A stretch of DNA of 14,786 nucleotides from JAVBSX01 sp031549145 (GTDB lineage Bacteria > Planctomycetota > Planctomycetia > Pirellulales > Thermoguttaceae), in NCBI GenBank assembly GCA_031549145.1, contig JAVBQI010000132.1, positions 1 through 14,786 on the forward strand, read 5' to 3'. Below the pieces are notes generated by a model that searched no databases, was not told the DNA's origin, and saw only the letters and a program-made list of their open reading frames with translations. Shown piece after piece: positions 1 to 7,102 of this stretch. Made by a program: the position numbers and the translations under genes. Position 1 is the first letter of the stretch. Each line of letters starts with the position of its first letter.

Positions 1-38
1 TCTTCGGCGGTCAGCGTTAGCTTGTACAGTCTTCTCAT
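1..38 (-). CDS. N-terminus of a probable IS630-family transposase (partial, runs off the left edge)
   Basis: Reading leftward from an ATG at 38-36, the visible codons give MRRLYKLTLTAE. The start is supported by a near-perfect Shine-Dalgarno, CAAGGAGGTGAA, immediately upstream (39-50 on the plus strand), the strongest ribosome binding site in the window. IS630-family transposases often begin with a similar (K/R)-(K/R)-x-Y-K-(V/L)-T-L-T-x-E-E stretch ahead of their helix-turn-helix domain, so that is my best guess. Only about twelve residues are visible, so identity is a resemblance, not a domain hit. That a gene starts here is much surer than what it encodes. I could not define a terminal inverted repeat or a TA target duplication. 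Confidence 0.55.
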   Translation of the reverse strand, partial: MRRLYKLTLTAE

Positions 39-350
39 TTCACCTCCTTGTCGTTGAAGTTCCTGCCAACGACAAAGAAGATACCCTTTTTCAACTTTCA
101 GCAAAGATCAATTTGGCAACCTCAGGCTTGGCCGGCTGCTACTGCCTTGCCGCGGTTTTCGGGCTTCAATTGAGAAACAAGGCGACATAAGTGAGACAGT
201 ACAAGTGCCTGGCCTCGTTTTTTCAAAATCGCAACAAAGCTTCGACGCTCCCAATTTCCCTCTTCGCTCAAACACCACCTTTTCCGTCCGGGAAAACGGG
301 ATAAAATAAGAGTTTGCCACCGTCTCTTCCAACCTTACCGTCTTCCGGCA
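39..350. other. Divergent intergenic region between the left-edge gene and ribF
   Basis: This 312-bp spacer separates the minus-strand gene at the left edge from ribF. It contains the strong ribosome binding site of the left gene (39-50), a small inverted repeat TCGTTG (51-56) / CAACGA (67-72), and the 13-mer ATAAGTGAGACAG (187-199) that recurs exactly at 11283-11295. A stem TTTTCC / GGAAAA (about 280-296) is followed by the AT-rich hexamer-like TAAAAT near 302-307, which could be part of a ribF promoter -10; no convincing -35 goes with it. I see no credible open reading frame here; the long minus-strand frame crossing it is the shadow of ribF. Confidence 0.4.
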
Positions 351-1316
351 TTGAAAATCGAATTCGTTTCCCTCAAGACCGCTGCCGCTCTTCCCGATTG
401 TCTTTGCCGAGGCGTCGTCACCCTCGGAAAGTTCGACGGCGTGCATCGAGGGCATGAGCGTATCCTGCTCCGGGTCCGGGAGCGGGCGGCCCGGCTCGGT
501 TGCCCGGCGATCGCGTTGACCTTCGATCCCTCCCCGGCGGTCGTCCTCCGACCTGAACACGCCCCGCCGCCGCTCTGCACGTTCGAGCGAAAGGCGGAGC
601 TGATCGCCCGAATCAGCTTGGACGCCCTTGTCTCGATCGCGACCGACCGCGCACTCCTCGAATTGTCTCCGGACGACTTCTTTCAAAAAATCCTGCTCGA
701 AACCTTCGACGCCCAGGTCGTCGTCGAGGGGAGCGATTTCACATTCGGGAAAGACCGCCGCGGTCATGCCGCGACGATCCAAGCCCTCTGCGAAGCGAAC
801 CGGCGGTCGGCGGAGATCGTTTCGCCGGTTCTGCAGCGGGGTGAAAAAATTTCCAGCAGCCGCATCCGTTCGCTGATTCGCGACGGTGCGGTCGAAGCAG
901 CCCGGGAAATGCTGACCGAGCCGTATCAAATCCGCGGCACGGTCGTGCCGGGTGATCGTCGCGGTCGGACCTACGGTTACCCGACGGCCAATCTCGCCGA
1001 GGTCCGAACCCTCCTCCCGAAAGACGGCATTTATGCCTGTATCGCGACCGTCGGCGGCAAGGTCTTTCCGGCGGCGACCCATCTCGGAGACATTCCAACC
1101 TTCGAATGCAAGCAACAGCGGATCGAACCGTATCTGATCGGCTTCGAGGGGGACCTGTACGGCCAAACGCTGTCCTTGGATTTTTTGGCCCGGCTGCGCG
1201 ATGTCCGTCCGTTTGATTCCGCCGAAGAGTTGGCTGATCAAATCGCCCTTGACATCGAGCAAACCCAAATCTGCTGCGAGGCGACGTCGCTGCAATGGCA
1301 GAAAAGAGCCGTGTAG
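351..1316 (+). CDS. ribF: Bifunctional riboflavin kinase / FAD synthetase (RibF)
   Basis: RibF converts riboflavin to FMN (C-terminal flavokinase) and FMN to FAD (N-terminal adenylyltransferase) in the cytoplasm. The 321-residue protein has the usual family length. The nucleotidyltransferase part shows GKFDGVHRGH (26-35), GSDFTFGKDRRG (127-138) and ISSSRIR (167-173). The kinase part shows the G-x-x-R-G-R-x-Y-G-Y-P-T-A-N-L signature (201-215) and retains the expected glutamate in IEPYLIGF (E259). The start is TTG, with no clear Shine-Dalgarno; it is chosen because homology-like sequence begins at once (MKIEFVSL) and no in-frame ATG lies nearby. The gene is alone on the plus strand and converges on fliS. 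Its last codons (QKRAV-stop) already lie in the arm of the inverted repeat at 1301-1422, so the final residues are probably not functionally constrained. Confidence 0.95.
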   Translation: MKIEFVSLKTAAALPDCLCRGVVTLGKFDGVHRGHERILLRVRERAARLGCPAIALTFDPSPAVVLRPEHAPPPLCTFERKAELIARISLDALVSIATDRALLELSPDDFFQKILLETFDAQVVVEGSDFTFGKDRRGHAATIQALCEANRRSAEIVSPVLQRGEKISSSRIRSLIRDGAVEAAREMLTEPYQIRGTVVPGDRRGRTYGYPTANLAEVRTLLPKDGIYACIATVGGKVFPAATHLGDIPTFECKQQRIEPYLIGFEGDLYGQTLSLDFLARLRDVRPFDSAEELADQIALDIEQTQICCEATSLQWQKRAV

Positions 1317-1422
1317 CGAAGCGAAACTTGCGGACCTGTTATAGAGTCCGAATCCGCAGGGGGCAAACCGTATACAAGGTCCGTAAGTTACGTCGGAGTA
1401 CCGACTACACTTACGGCTCTTT
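1301..1422. terminator. Large imperfect inverted repeat, probable bidirectional terminator between ribF and fliS
   Basis: The outer arms are GAAAAGAGCCGTGTAG (1301-1316) and CTACACTTACGGCTCTTTTC (about 1404-1423). Inner arms continue the pairing: CTTGCGGACCT (about 1329-1339) against AGGTCCGTAAG (about 1377-1387). A small hairpin GTCGG/CCGAC sits in the right arm. Both strands end the structure in a run of T (CTCTTTT), as expected for intrinsic termination of the two converging genes. The left arm overlaps the ribF stop codon. The right arm also contains a copy of the AGCCGGTAC-type repeat seen elsewhere (here as the variant GTCGGTAC on the minus strand), so the structure may be a small repetitive palindrome used as a terminator. 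Confidence 0.6.
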
Positions 1423-1455
1423 TCCGATGCCTCGAAAGTGTGTTTGAAGAAACTC

Positions 1456-2373
1456 CTAAAGGAGATCTGGTTTTTCCGGCTTCGTCGAAGAATCCGGCTC
1501 TTGAGAAGGGGCCGGTTTCGGTTGCGGAACGACTCCGCCCAAGGGCGAAAACAGATCCGTTGGTCCGAGCGGCAGCCCGACCGAGGGAGCACCCGTTCCG
1601 ACCAGAACCCCTTGCAGCCCGTTCCCTATTCCGGTTGTCGGGAAAGGGGTCGGCGAGCCGAGCGGATTGAAATTCGGATGCGGCGGCACTCCCACGGGAG
1701 CACCGAGTTGCACTTTCGCATGTTGCGATTCGAGAGGCGACCCCCCGTCGCGCGGTTTCGCGACCGGCCTGTACGTGTCCCCTGAACCGTTCGGGCGTGA
1801 TTGACCGACCGTCGGAGGTTGGCTCGGAGTAAACGCGGCCGAAGAGCTAACCGACGGCGGAGGAGCGGAATATGCCCCGGAATTCCCATTCGAGAGGTTA
1901 GCCGCCGCGGAAGGCGTCCAAGCGGCTCCCCCGGAAGACCGTTGCGGAACCGCTGCGGTTGCCCCGACGGAGCTGACCGTCGAGTCCGTTTTCGAGGAAC
2001 CGAATTTTTCACAGACGAGCTTCCAGGTTTCGCGTTCGCTGCTCAACACCCGGTAGGCGTCATCCAATTTTTGGGGATCGTACGACATGCCGGCTTCCGC
2101 GAGCCGCCGAAAAATAAAAACGTAGATCGAAGCGAGTTTTTTGGCGATTTCGGGGTTCCCCTCGACATCCAGCGAGCCGAGAATTTCCGCGACGATGTCC
2201 TGGGCTCGCGACAACGTGTTGAAGGCCTCATCGAGATTCTTCTCTTCCCAGAACTTTTTCGTCTTGAGCACGTTTTTCATCGCCGCTTCAATCAAAAGCA
2301 GCTGCAACTTCTGCGGAGTCGCGGAAAAGACATCGGCTTGGATATAATTGTGTCGAACCGATTGTTGGCCCAT
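1456..2373 (-). CDS. fliS: Flagellar export chaperone FliS with a long Pro/Ser/Gly-rich C-terminal tail
   Basis: FliS binds newly made flagellin in the cytoplasm, stops it polymerising and delivers it to the flagellar type III export gate. Residues 1-125 look like a whole FliS: NYIQADVFSATPQKLQLLLIEA near the start, then helices with LDEAFNTLSRAQDIVAEILGSLD and IYVFIFRRLAEA. The protein then continues for about 180 residues (126-305) of low-complexity sequence rich in Pro, Ser, Gly and Ala, ending in KPEKPDLL; typical FliS proteins are about 120-150 residues. The ATG start has a good ribosome binding site (TAGGAG, five bases of spacing). It follows fliD in the same direction, 278 bp away, the usual fliD-fliS partnership. 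A perfect hairpin lies in that gap. The tail is uninterrupted and in frame, so it is probably real. Confidence 0.9.
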   Translation of the reverse strand: MGQQSVRHNYIQADVFSATPQKLQLLLIEAAMKNVLKTKKFWEEKNLDEAFNTLSRAQDIVAEILGSLDVEGNPEIAKKLASIYVFIFRRLAEAGMSYDPQKLDDAYRVLSSERETWKLVCEKFGSSKTDSTVSSVGATAAVPQRSSGGAAWTPSAAANLSNGNSGAYSAPPPSVSSSAAFTPSQPPTVGQSRPNGSGDTYRPVAKPRDGGSPLESQHAKVQLGAPVGVPPHPNFNPLGSPTPFPTTGIGNGLQGVLVGTGAPSVGLPLGPTDLFSPLGGVVPQPKPAPSQEPDSSTKPEKPDLL

Positions 2374-2651
2374 ACAGACTCCTACTGTGCTGGCGAAAAA
2401 AAGTGAACCGAGCGGTATTTTGTACGAAGTGCAACGAAGTTCAAAATACCGCGGACCATGCCAAATTGCGGCACGGACAACGGGCCAAATCTTATTGCCT
2501 CGTCTATAAAAACCCGCTTTACGAAAAAATCGACCTTGAGAGGCAAGTCATTAAACCGAACCCTCACCCCACTCAATTCACTAATATACAACACGGAAAT
2601 GCCGAATGCACGAGCCGTCAACACAAATTCGGCAATTTCTCCGCCGTACCA
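2374..2651 (-). other. fliD-fliS spacer; weak 80-codon frame judged non-coding
   Basis: This spacer holds the hairpin at 2412-2452 and the fliS ribosome binding site. A minus-strand frame of 80 codons (2382-2624, GTG start) spans it, but it reads straight through the perfect hairpin, has no well-spaced Shine-Dalgarno and encodes nothing I recognise, so I do not call it a gene. The stretch 2570-2600 is AT-rich and could hold a fliS promoter, but no clear sigma-28 or sigma-54 box is visible. Confidence 0.35.
2412..2452 (-). repeat. Perfect 11-bp hairpin upstream of fliS
   Basis: GCGGTATTTTG (2412-2422) and CAAAATACCGC (2442-2452) are exact reverse complements around a 19-base loop. In the transcribed (minus) sense the loop carries two copies of ACTTCGT. 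About nine bases after the stem there is a run of seven T, followed by the fliS ribosome binding site. The T-run is too far from the stem for a textbook terminator. The structure may be a partial terminator after fliD, an mRNA processing or stability element that sets the fliD:fliS ratio, or a small interspersed repeat. Confidence 0.55.
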
Positions 2652-5600
2652 TTACGAACTGCTGCTCGATGTGCCGATCTTTTCGATGTAACCCATATCG
2701 CTCTGCATTTTGGCCATTGCCGTTTCCATGGCATAAAACCGCTTCAAAAGAATCTGGCGTTTTGCTTCCAATCGGGCATCCAAAAAGCTGATCCGTTCCT
2801 CGTTCGCCTCGATCTGCCGCTGCAAGGCGTCATATTTGCTGACCAGGGCACTGTTGGCGTAAGGCAGTTCGCTCGACGGCGGCTCCGAATACGCGTTTCG
2901 CAATTTCTCGAACATCGAGGCGAGGCCGATCTGGACCTGGACGATCTCCCCCTTGCTGTCGATCTGGTCCTGGGTCTTCGCGAAAAATTCCTGGATCGAA
3001 TCCGGATCGGAAGCATAAAGCCGGTCGAACACGTCCTCGTCGAACTCAAGCATCCCCGAAGCGGAGGTCACCACCTCGCCGGTATCCTCGTCGTATTTCG
3101 CCGGCGTGAGCGTAATGCCGACATCCGCGAGCGATTTGATCGAGCCGAGCCCGACGTAGTTCTTGAGGATCAACTCGTTGAAGTCGGCCTCTAAACGCGT
3201 GATCGTCGAGTCCATCGCCAAGTGCCCTTTGGTCCCCGCCTTGAGGTCGATCGCAGTCAGTTCGTTGTAAAGCGTTCGGTATTTGTTGTAGTTGTCGACG
3301 AACGCGCTCAAGCTCGCCTTGATATCGGTGCTCGATTTTTCCGTCCAGACGTTGACCGGCGTCGTCGAGGTTCCATTGATCGTCAACGTGATCCCCGGAA
3401 CCGTGCCGCTGATCACGTTGGTTTTCGAACTCAGGATCACGCTCGAAGAGCTTTCCGGATCGCCGAACAGGACGACCGCGTCCTGCGCCTTGGTCATCAC
3501 CGCGCTGCCGAGACCGAGGGCGGAAAAATCGGTGGTCATTTTCCCGGCAGCCCCGGTTGAAGAGCCGGTAATCGAAAGCCGGTACGGTTTGTCCGAACCG
3601 TCGTTGATGATCGTTGCCTTGAAACCGGCTCCCAAGGCGTTGATTTTTTCGCGAACCTTATCGAGGGAATCGGTCGCTTCGACATGCACCGTATAGTTCG
3701 TCGTCCCGGTCAGTTTCAGCGTCCCGGTGATCGTCCCATCCTCCGAGGCCGGTCGGGTGCTTCGTTTCGCGACCCCGGTTTGAATCCCCAGGGCCTTGGC
3801 GATGTTGTTCTTGCCCGATTCCGTGACGCTGAAATCGCTCGTGTTCCCGCCGGCGTATTCCTCGAATGTGATCCCGTCCCCGGCATCGTTGATCCGGGCG
3901 ATCACGTTCATTTTTTTCGACATCATCTGCAAGTTCATGGTATCGATGATGTCGCCGAGCGTTTCCGGCTTCGCCGTGTCGAACACGTAAGTGTAGGTTG
4001 CCCCGGCCGTGTTGGTGACCGTCAACATCGATCCGCTCGTTTGGAGCCCTTGGCCGCCGTTGAGATCGGCGAGTTTCGTGTTCTGCGAAACCGTTTGAAT
4101 GTGCAAATCGGTCCCTTGAACCTTCGAACTGGCCGCATTGGTCGCGAAACCGAGCATCGCGGCGACCTTCCCGCCGTAATCGGCGAACACCATGTTCAGG
4201 GAATAACTCCCGGTCGTATCGACCAGCTCCAAACCGGTCTTCGCGTCGTTGACCCGAACTTCGAGGCCGATGTCCCCCTTGAGTTTGCTCGGGAGCGGGT
4301 CCAATTTCAACTCCGGGTACCGACCGGGGGTGAGCATCGCCAACTCTTCGCTCGTGAGCGTGTCGGCGAACAAAACCTCCGGCCCGTTGTCGCCGAGTTT
4401 GTAGCCGAGGACCTTCGATTCCGGATCCCCTTCGGTTTCCATAATCCAGTGTACGCCCTCGTATGCCTGGGCGGTCGCCGAATCGATCGTTTGCATTTCG
4501 TAAACCAGGGCACCGTTCTCGACCACCGGAAATTCTCCGGCATCGAGAACCGCGTTGACCTTCGTCTGCTCATCGGCCGTGAGCTGGACCGTTTTGTATT
4601 TCGTGAGGGTGTAACCGGTGATCTTGCTCGGGTCCCCCGCGTCTTCGTACTTCCAAGCGACCTCGAATTCGTTCGCCCCGGCCGAATATCCCGGGTCGGT
4701 ATCGGTCGAGGAAACGGTGTAATCCAACTTAAGCTCGCCGTTGACGACCACGGGGAAGACTTTGCCGTCGGGTGCGCCGTTCATCTTCGGGAACGTTGCG
4801 ATTTCCTCATCGGTAAAGACAACGTACTTCCCGTTTTCCGAACCATCATCGTAAATGTAACCGCAGATTTTATCGTTGTTTGCTCCCGCCGCCCCTTCAA
4901 GCACGTACTCTCGAATTGCTTCTCCGTTAGGGCCGGTGCTCGCGGCCTTGGCATCATCTGAGAGCGACATCAAGACCGGGCTGGTCGTGTATTTGACCTT
5001 GCCGTTGGCGTCGAGCTCGGGGAACTTCCCGGATTCAAGCACGGCGAGCAGTTCGTCGTTGATCGTGATCTCTTCCGGGGTCAAGGCGTACTTGTATTCC
5101 TTGACCCGGGGCGGGGTCGAATCGTCGTAACCGAACAGCAGCCCGTCCTGTTGCGTGTTTGAGGTCTTGATGTTCTCGTCCCGCAAGAGCGGCAGCCGGT
5201 TGTTCGAGTCGAGGTAATACTTTGGGTCGCCGTTGTCGTAATATTGGTAAACCGGATTGCCGTCGGCGTCTTTTTCGTAAAGCGGCGTCGTCCAGTTGGC
5301 GTCGTTCGGATCGAGCAGAACGACGTCCTTCATCTTCCCATTGACGAGCTTGACCATGTCTTCAAGCGTCTGGGCGCCGCGTAGTTCCGCTTCCGTAAAG
5401 AAAATGAAGCTTCGGTTGCCGTTGCGGTCCTGCACGCCGATCCCGACGTTGGTTTGCCCGTTCATCACTTCGGACATCGGGAAGCCCCGGCCGCCGTTGA
5501 GGCTCGACATCAGCACGGAGTCGAGCCCGCCGATCAAATCGCGGCTCCCAATCGTGCTGGTTCCATCCGCCGCCTTGGTCCCGGTCGCGGACGATTGGCC

Positions 5601-6710
5601 GTAATCGCATAGCCCGAGTTTGTAGAGAATCGGCTTGATCGTTGCCCCGTTATGCTCGTCCTGCGTGATCGTAAACGTCCCGGAACCGGTCGTGTTATCC
5701 TTGATAACGAGCCGTTTGCCGTCCGAGCTGAACCCGGCGACCATCTTTTGCGTCCCGTCGACATTGCCCGCCTTGTTGAAGGCGGCAAGCAGTTCCCCGA
5801 CCGTTTTGATCGGCGAACTTCCGGCGGCCGAAGTGTCCGTCGCATCCTGCATCGCGTTGAAATCGACCTTGATGCTCGTCCCATCGGCCAACTGAACTGT
5901 CAAATCGTTCAACACCGCGTCGAAAAGCAGCCCGTTGCCGTCGTTGAGGAGCGAGAGTTCGGTATTTTCCCCCAAGCGAATCAGGTTTTTCCCGGTAATG
6001 ACACCGTTCTCGGCGACCACCCCTTTGAGTCCGAGCGATTCGGCCGTTTTGCCGTTGTTGATTTCCTGCACGGTCATCGTCCCGGTCCCGCCGCTGTAAT
6101 CGGTCAGCACGATGTGATCCCCGTCCAAAGAGGCGAAGACATCGACATCGTTCGAGTTGTTGATCGCATCAATCACGTCTTGAACCGTTTGCGCGGTCCG
6201 CAGATCGATGGTCGCCCGGGTCCCGCTCGCATCGGTGATACGCATATAACCGCGTTCGAAGCCTTCCCCGCCGTTGATATCCTTCAAATTGTAATTGACG
6301 CCGAGGTCCCGGCCGAACCGGATGGTTACGTCCCCTTCCTTCCCCAAGGCCTTGGAATCGGACGCGACGCCTTGCAGGAGCGTCGTCTGCGCCTGGGCCA
6401 TTTTCAAGGGGGTAAACGAATAAGAGGCATCGGTCGGAGTCCCGCTTCGCGTCGCCTTAAGGACCGATTCGTTCGAGCTTTTCACATCCCGGCGGGTATA
6501 AACCTCGGCTTTGCCGAGATTTTTCAACATATAGGTCGACGTATTGAACAGCGCCGTCAAATCGAGATAGGCGTCTCGTTGATTGCGCAGGATTTCCGTT
6601 CGTTCCTCAAGATTGGTCTTGGGAATAGAGTCGATCGCGATCAGTTTTTCAACGGTTTCGTGAATATTAATTCCCGAAATCAATCCGATGGTAGTTTGTA
6701 ATCCGGCCAT
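2652..6710 (-). CDS. fliD: Flagellar filament cap protein FliD (HAP2), unusually large
   Basis: FliD sits at the distal end of the filament as an oligomeric cap and folds exported flagellin into place. At 1352 residues it is two to three times the usual size. The N-terminus (GLISGINIHETVEKLIAID, 9-27) is typical FliD_N. Flagellin_IN-like modules, marked by NGG-x-G starts, a T-hydrophobic-x-D-hydrophobic helix and a closing LG(L/I/F), lie at about 144-228, 254-367 (divergent), 403-465 plus 813-855 (split), and 882-976. FliD_C follows from about 995, with the conserved-looking FVDNYNKYRTLYNEL (1137-1151) and a C-terminal coiled coil (about 1285-1340). The third module is split by about 350 extra residues (466-812) that include degenerate repeats of the form (L/F)T-x-(E/D)-E ... 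(F/Y)P ... NG-x-hydrophobic. A GGAAAG nine bases before the ATG may serve as ribosome binding site. fliS follows downstream. No stop or frameshift interrupts it. Confidence 0.92.
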   Translation of the reverse strand: MAGLQTTIGLISGINIHETVEKLIAIDSIPKTNLEERTEILRNQRDAYLDLTALFNTSTYMLKNLGKAEVYTRRDVKSSNESVLKATRSGTPTDASYSFTPLKMAQAQTTLLQGVASDSKALGKEGDVTIRFGRDLGVNYNLKDINGGEGFERGYMRITDASGTRATIDLRTAQTVQDVIDAINNSNDVDVFASLDGDHIVLTDYSGGTGTMTVQEINNGKTAESLGLKGVVAENGVITGKNLIRLGENTELSLLNDGNGLLFDAVLNDLTVQLADGTSIKVDFNAMQDATDTSAAGSSPIKTVGELLAAFNKAGNVDGTQKMVAGFSSDGKRLVIKDNTTGSGTFTITQDEHNGATIKPILYKLGLCDYGQSSATGTKAADGTSTIGSRDLIGGLDSVLMSSLNGGRGFPMSEVMNGQTNVGIGVQDRNGNRSFIFFTEAELRGAQTLEDMVKLVNGKMKDVVLLDPNDANWTTPLYEKDADGNPVYQYYDNGDPKYYLDSNNRLPLLRDENIKTSNTQQDGLLFGYDDSTPPRVKEYKYALTPEEITINDELLAVLESGKFPELDANGKVKYTTSPVLMSLSDDAKAASTGPNGEAIREYVLEGAAGANNDKICGYIYDDGSENGKYVVFTDEEIATFPKMNGAPDGKVFPVVVNGELKLDYTVSSTDTDPGYSAGANEFEVAWKYEDAGDPSKITGYTLTKYKTVQLTADEQTKVNAVLDAGEFPVVENGALVYEMQTIDSATAQAYEGVHWIMETEGDPESKVLGYKLGDNGPEVLFADTLTSEELAMLTPGRYPELKLDPLPSKLKGDIGLEVRVNDAKTGLELVDTTGSYSLNMVFADYGGKVAAMLGFATNAASSKVQGTDLHIQTVSQNTKLADLNGGQGLQTSGSMLTVTNTAGATYTYVFDTAKPETLGDIIDTMNLQMMSKKMNVIARINDAGDGITFEEYAGGNTSDFSVTESGKNNIAKALGIQTGVAKRSTRPASEDGTITGTLKLTGTTNYTVHVEATDSLDKVREKINALGAGFKATIINDGSDKPYRLSITGSSTGAAGKMTTDFSALGLGSAVMTKAQDAVVLFGDPESSSSVILSSKTNVISGTVPGITLTINGTSTTPVNVWTEKSSTDIKASLSAFVDNYNKYRTLYNELTAIDLKAGTKGHLAMDSTITRLEADFNELILKNYVGLGSIKSLADVGITLTPAKYDEDTGEVVTSASGMLEFDEDVFDRLYASDPDSIQEFFAKTQDQIDSKGEIVQVQIGLASMFEKLRNAYSEPPSSELPYANSALVSKYDALQRQIEANEERISFLDARLEAKRQILLKRFYAMETAMAKMQSDMGYIEKIGTSSSSS
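4296..5084 (-). repeat. Degenerate tandem protein repeats coded inside fliD
   Basis: In the FliD product four related blocks follow each other, starting at residues 543 (LTPEE), 632 (FTDEE), 710 (LTADE) and 785 (LTSEE), with spacings of 89, 78 and 75 residues. Each opens with an acidic (L/F)T-x-(E/D)-E helix, followed by G-(K/E/R)-(F/V/Y)-(F)P. The first three then have (N)G-x-(L/V)-x-Y, and the second and third also a GDP-(S/E)-x-hydrophobic-x-GY element. The fourth is truncated. The repeats are visible only at protein level, not as DNA tandem repeats, so they are old or have diverged under selection. Confidence 0.6.
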
Positions 6711-7102
6711 AATCGACGACTTTCCAACAACAAAAGACTAAAAAATGGACACCAAGGGGAAAACCGACATTCCGTTGCGTTTTTCCGTCAGGCCATTTTC
6801 AACCGTACGGAAAGACAATCCCAGTTTCTTTATCGACCAAATTTCGCCAAAACAAAACCGCTTTTTTCCTGGAAAAGAAAGGAAAAAAATACCACTTATT
6901 TAATATAGCTAAAATAAGCAGTATGCGTTGATGTAATAAGAGGTGATGAATTGAAAATTCGCTTTTTTCAATCCGGTTATACAGAAAATGAGGGGAATAA
7001 TGATAATTTTCTGAAAACATCACTGTTTCAAGAGAGATTAAACTGCGACCGGCACACCGGAGCCCTCCCCCCATTAAGCCGGTACCCCGCGTTATTCAAT
7101 CT
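6711..7102 (-). other. AT-rich lpxK-fliD intergenic region, likely holds the fliD promoter
   Basis: This 392-bp gap is clearly AT-rich between about 6830 and 7030 compared with its GC-rich neighbours. It contains repeat copy A (7065-7099) just after lpxK, a small stem CCGG/CCGG (about 7050-7061), and, 120 bp before fliD, TTATCGAC (6830-6837), which reads GTCGATAA on the minus strand. That is one mismatch from a sigma-28 -10 box, but without a matching TAAA -35. A 91-codon minus-strand frame (6799-7074) is compositionally like random AT-rich sequence and is not called. Confidence 0.4.
7065..7099 (+). repeat. AGCCGGTAC repeat, copy A
   Basis: Copy A reads CTCCCCC, five bases, AGCCGGTAC, then CCCGCGTTATTCAA. 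It ends three bases from the lpxK stop codon. Copy B at 8308-8343 has the same order and orientation on the other side of lpxK. Confidence 0.6.

Noticed and set aside
108..1592. 494-codon minus-strand frame opposite ribF
   Set aside because: Arg/Pro-rich shadow of ribF in GC-rich DNA. ribF has complete catalytic motifs.
2382..2624. 80-codon minus-strand frame between fliD and fliS
   Set aside because: Reads through a perfect hairpin, GTG start without a well-spaced ribosome binding site, no recognisable product.
3684..4961. 425-codon plus-strand frame inside fliD
   Set aside because: Antisense shadow of fliD; no recognisable domain and no ribosome binding site.
5652..6701. 349-codon plus-strand frame opposite the 5' half of fliD
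   Set aside because: Shadow frame with Arg/Asp/Phe-rich composition typical of the complement of this gene.
6830..6837. Sigma-28-like -10 box (GTCGATAA on the minus strand) upstream of fliD
   Set aside because: One mismatch from the consensus but no TAAA at the right distance, so it was not called as a promoter.
6799..7074. 91-codon minus-strand frame upstream of fliD
   Set aside because: Lies in AT-rich promoter-type DNA, has no ribosome binding site and no recognisable product.
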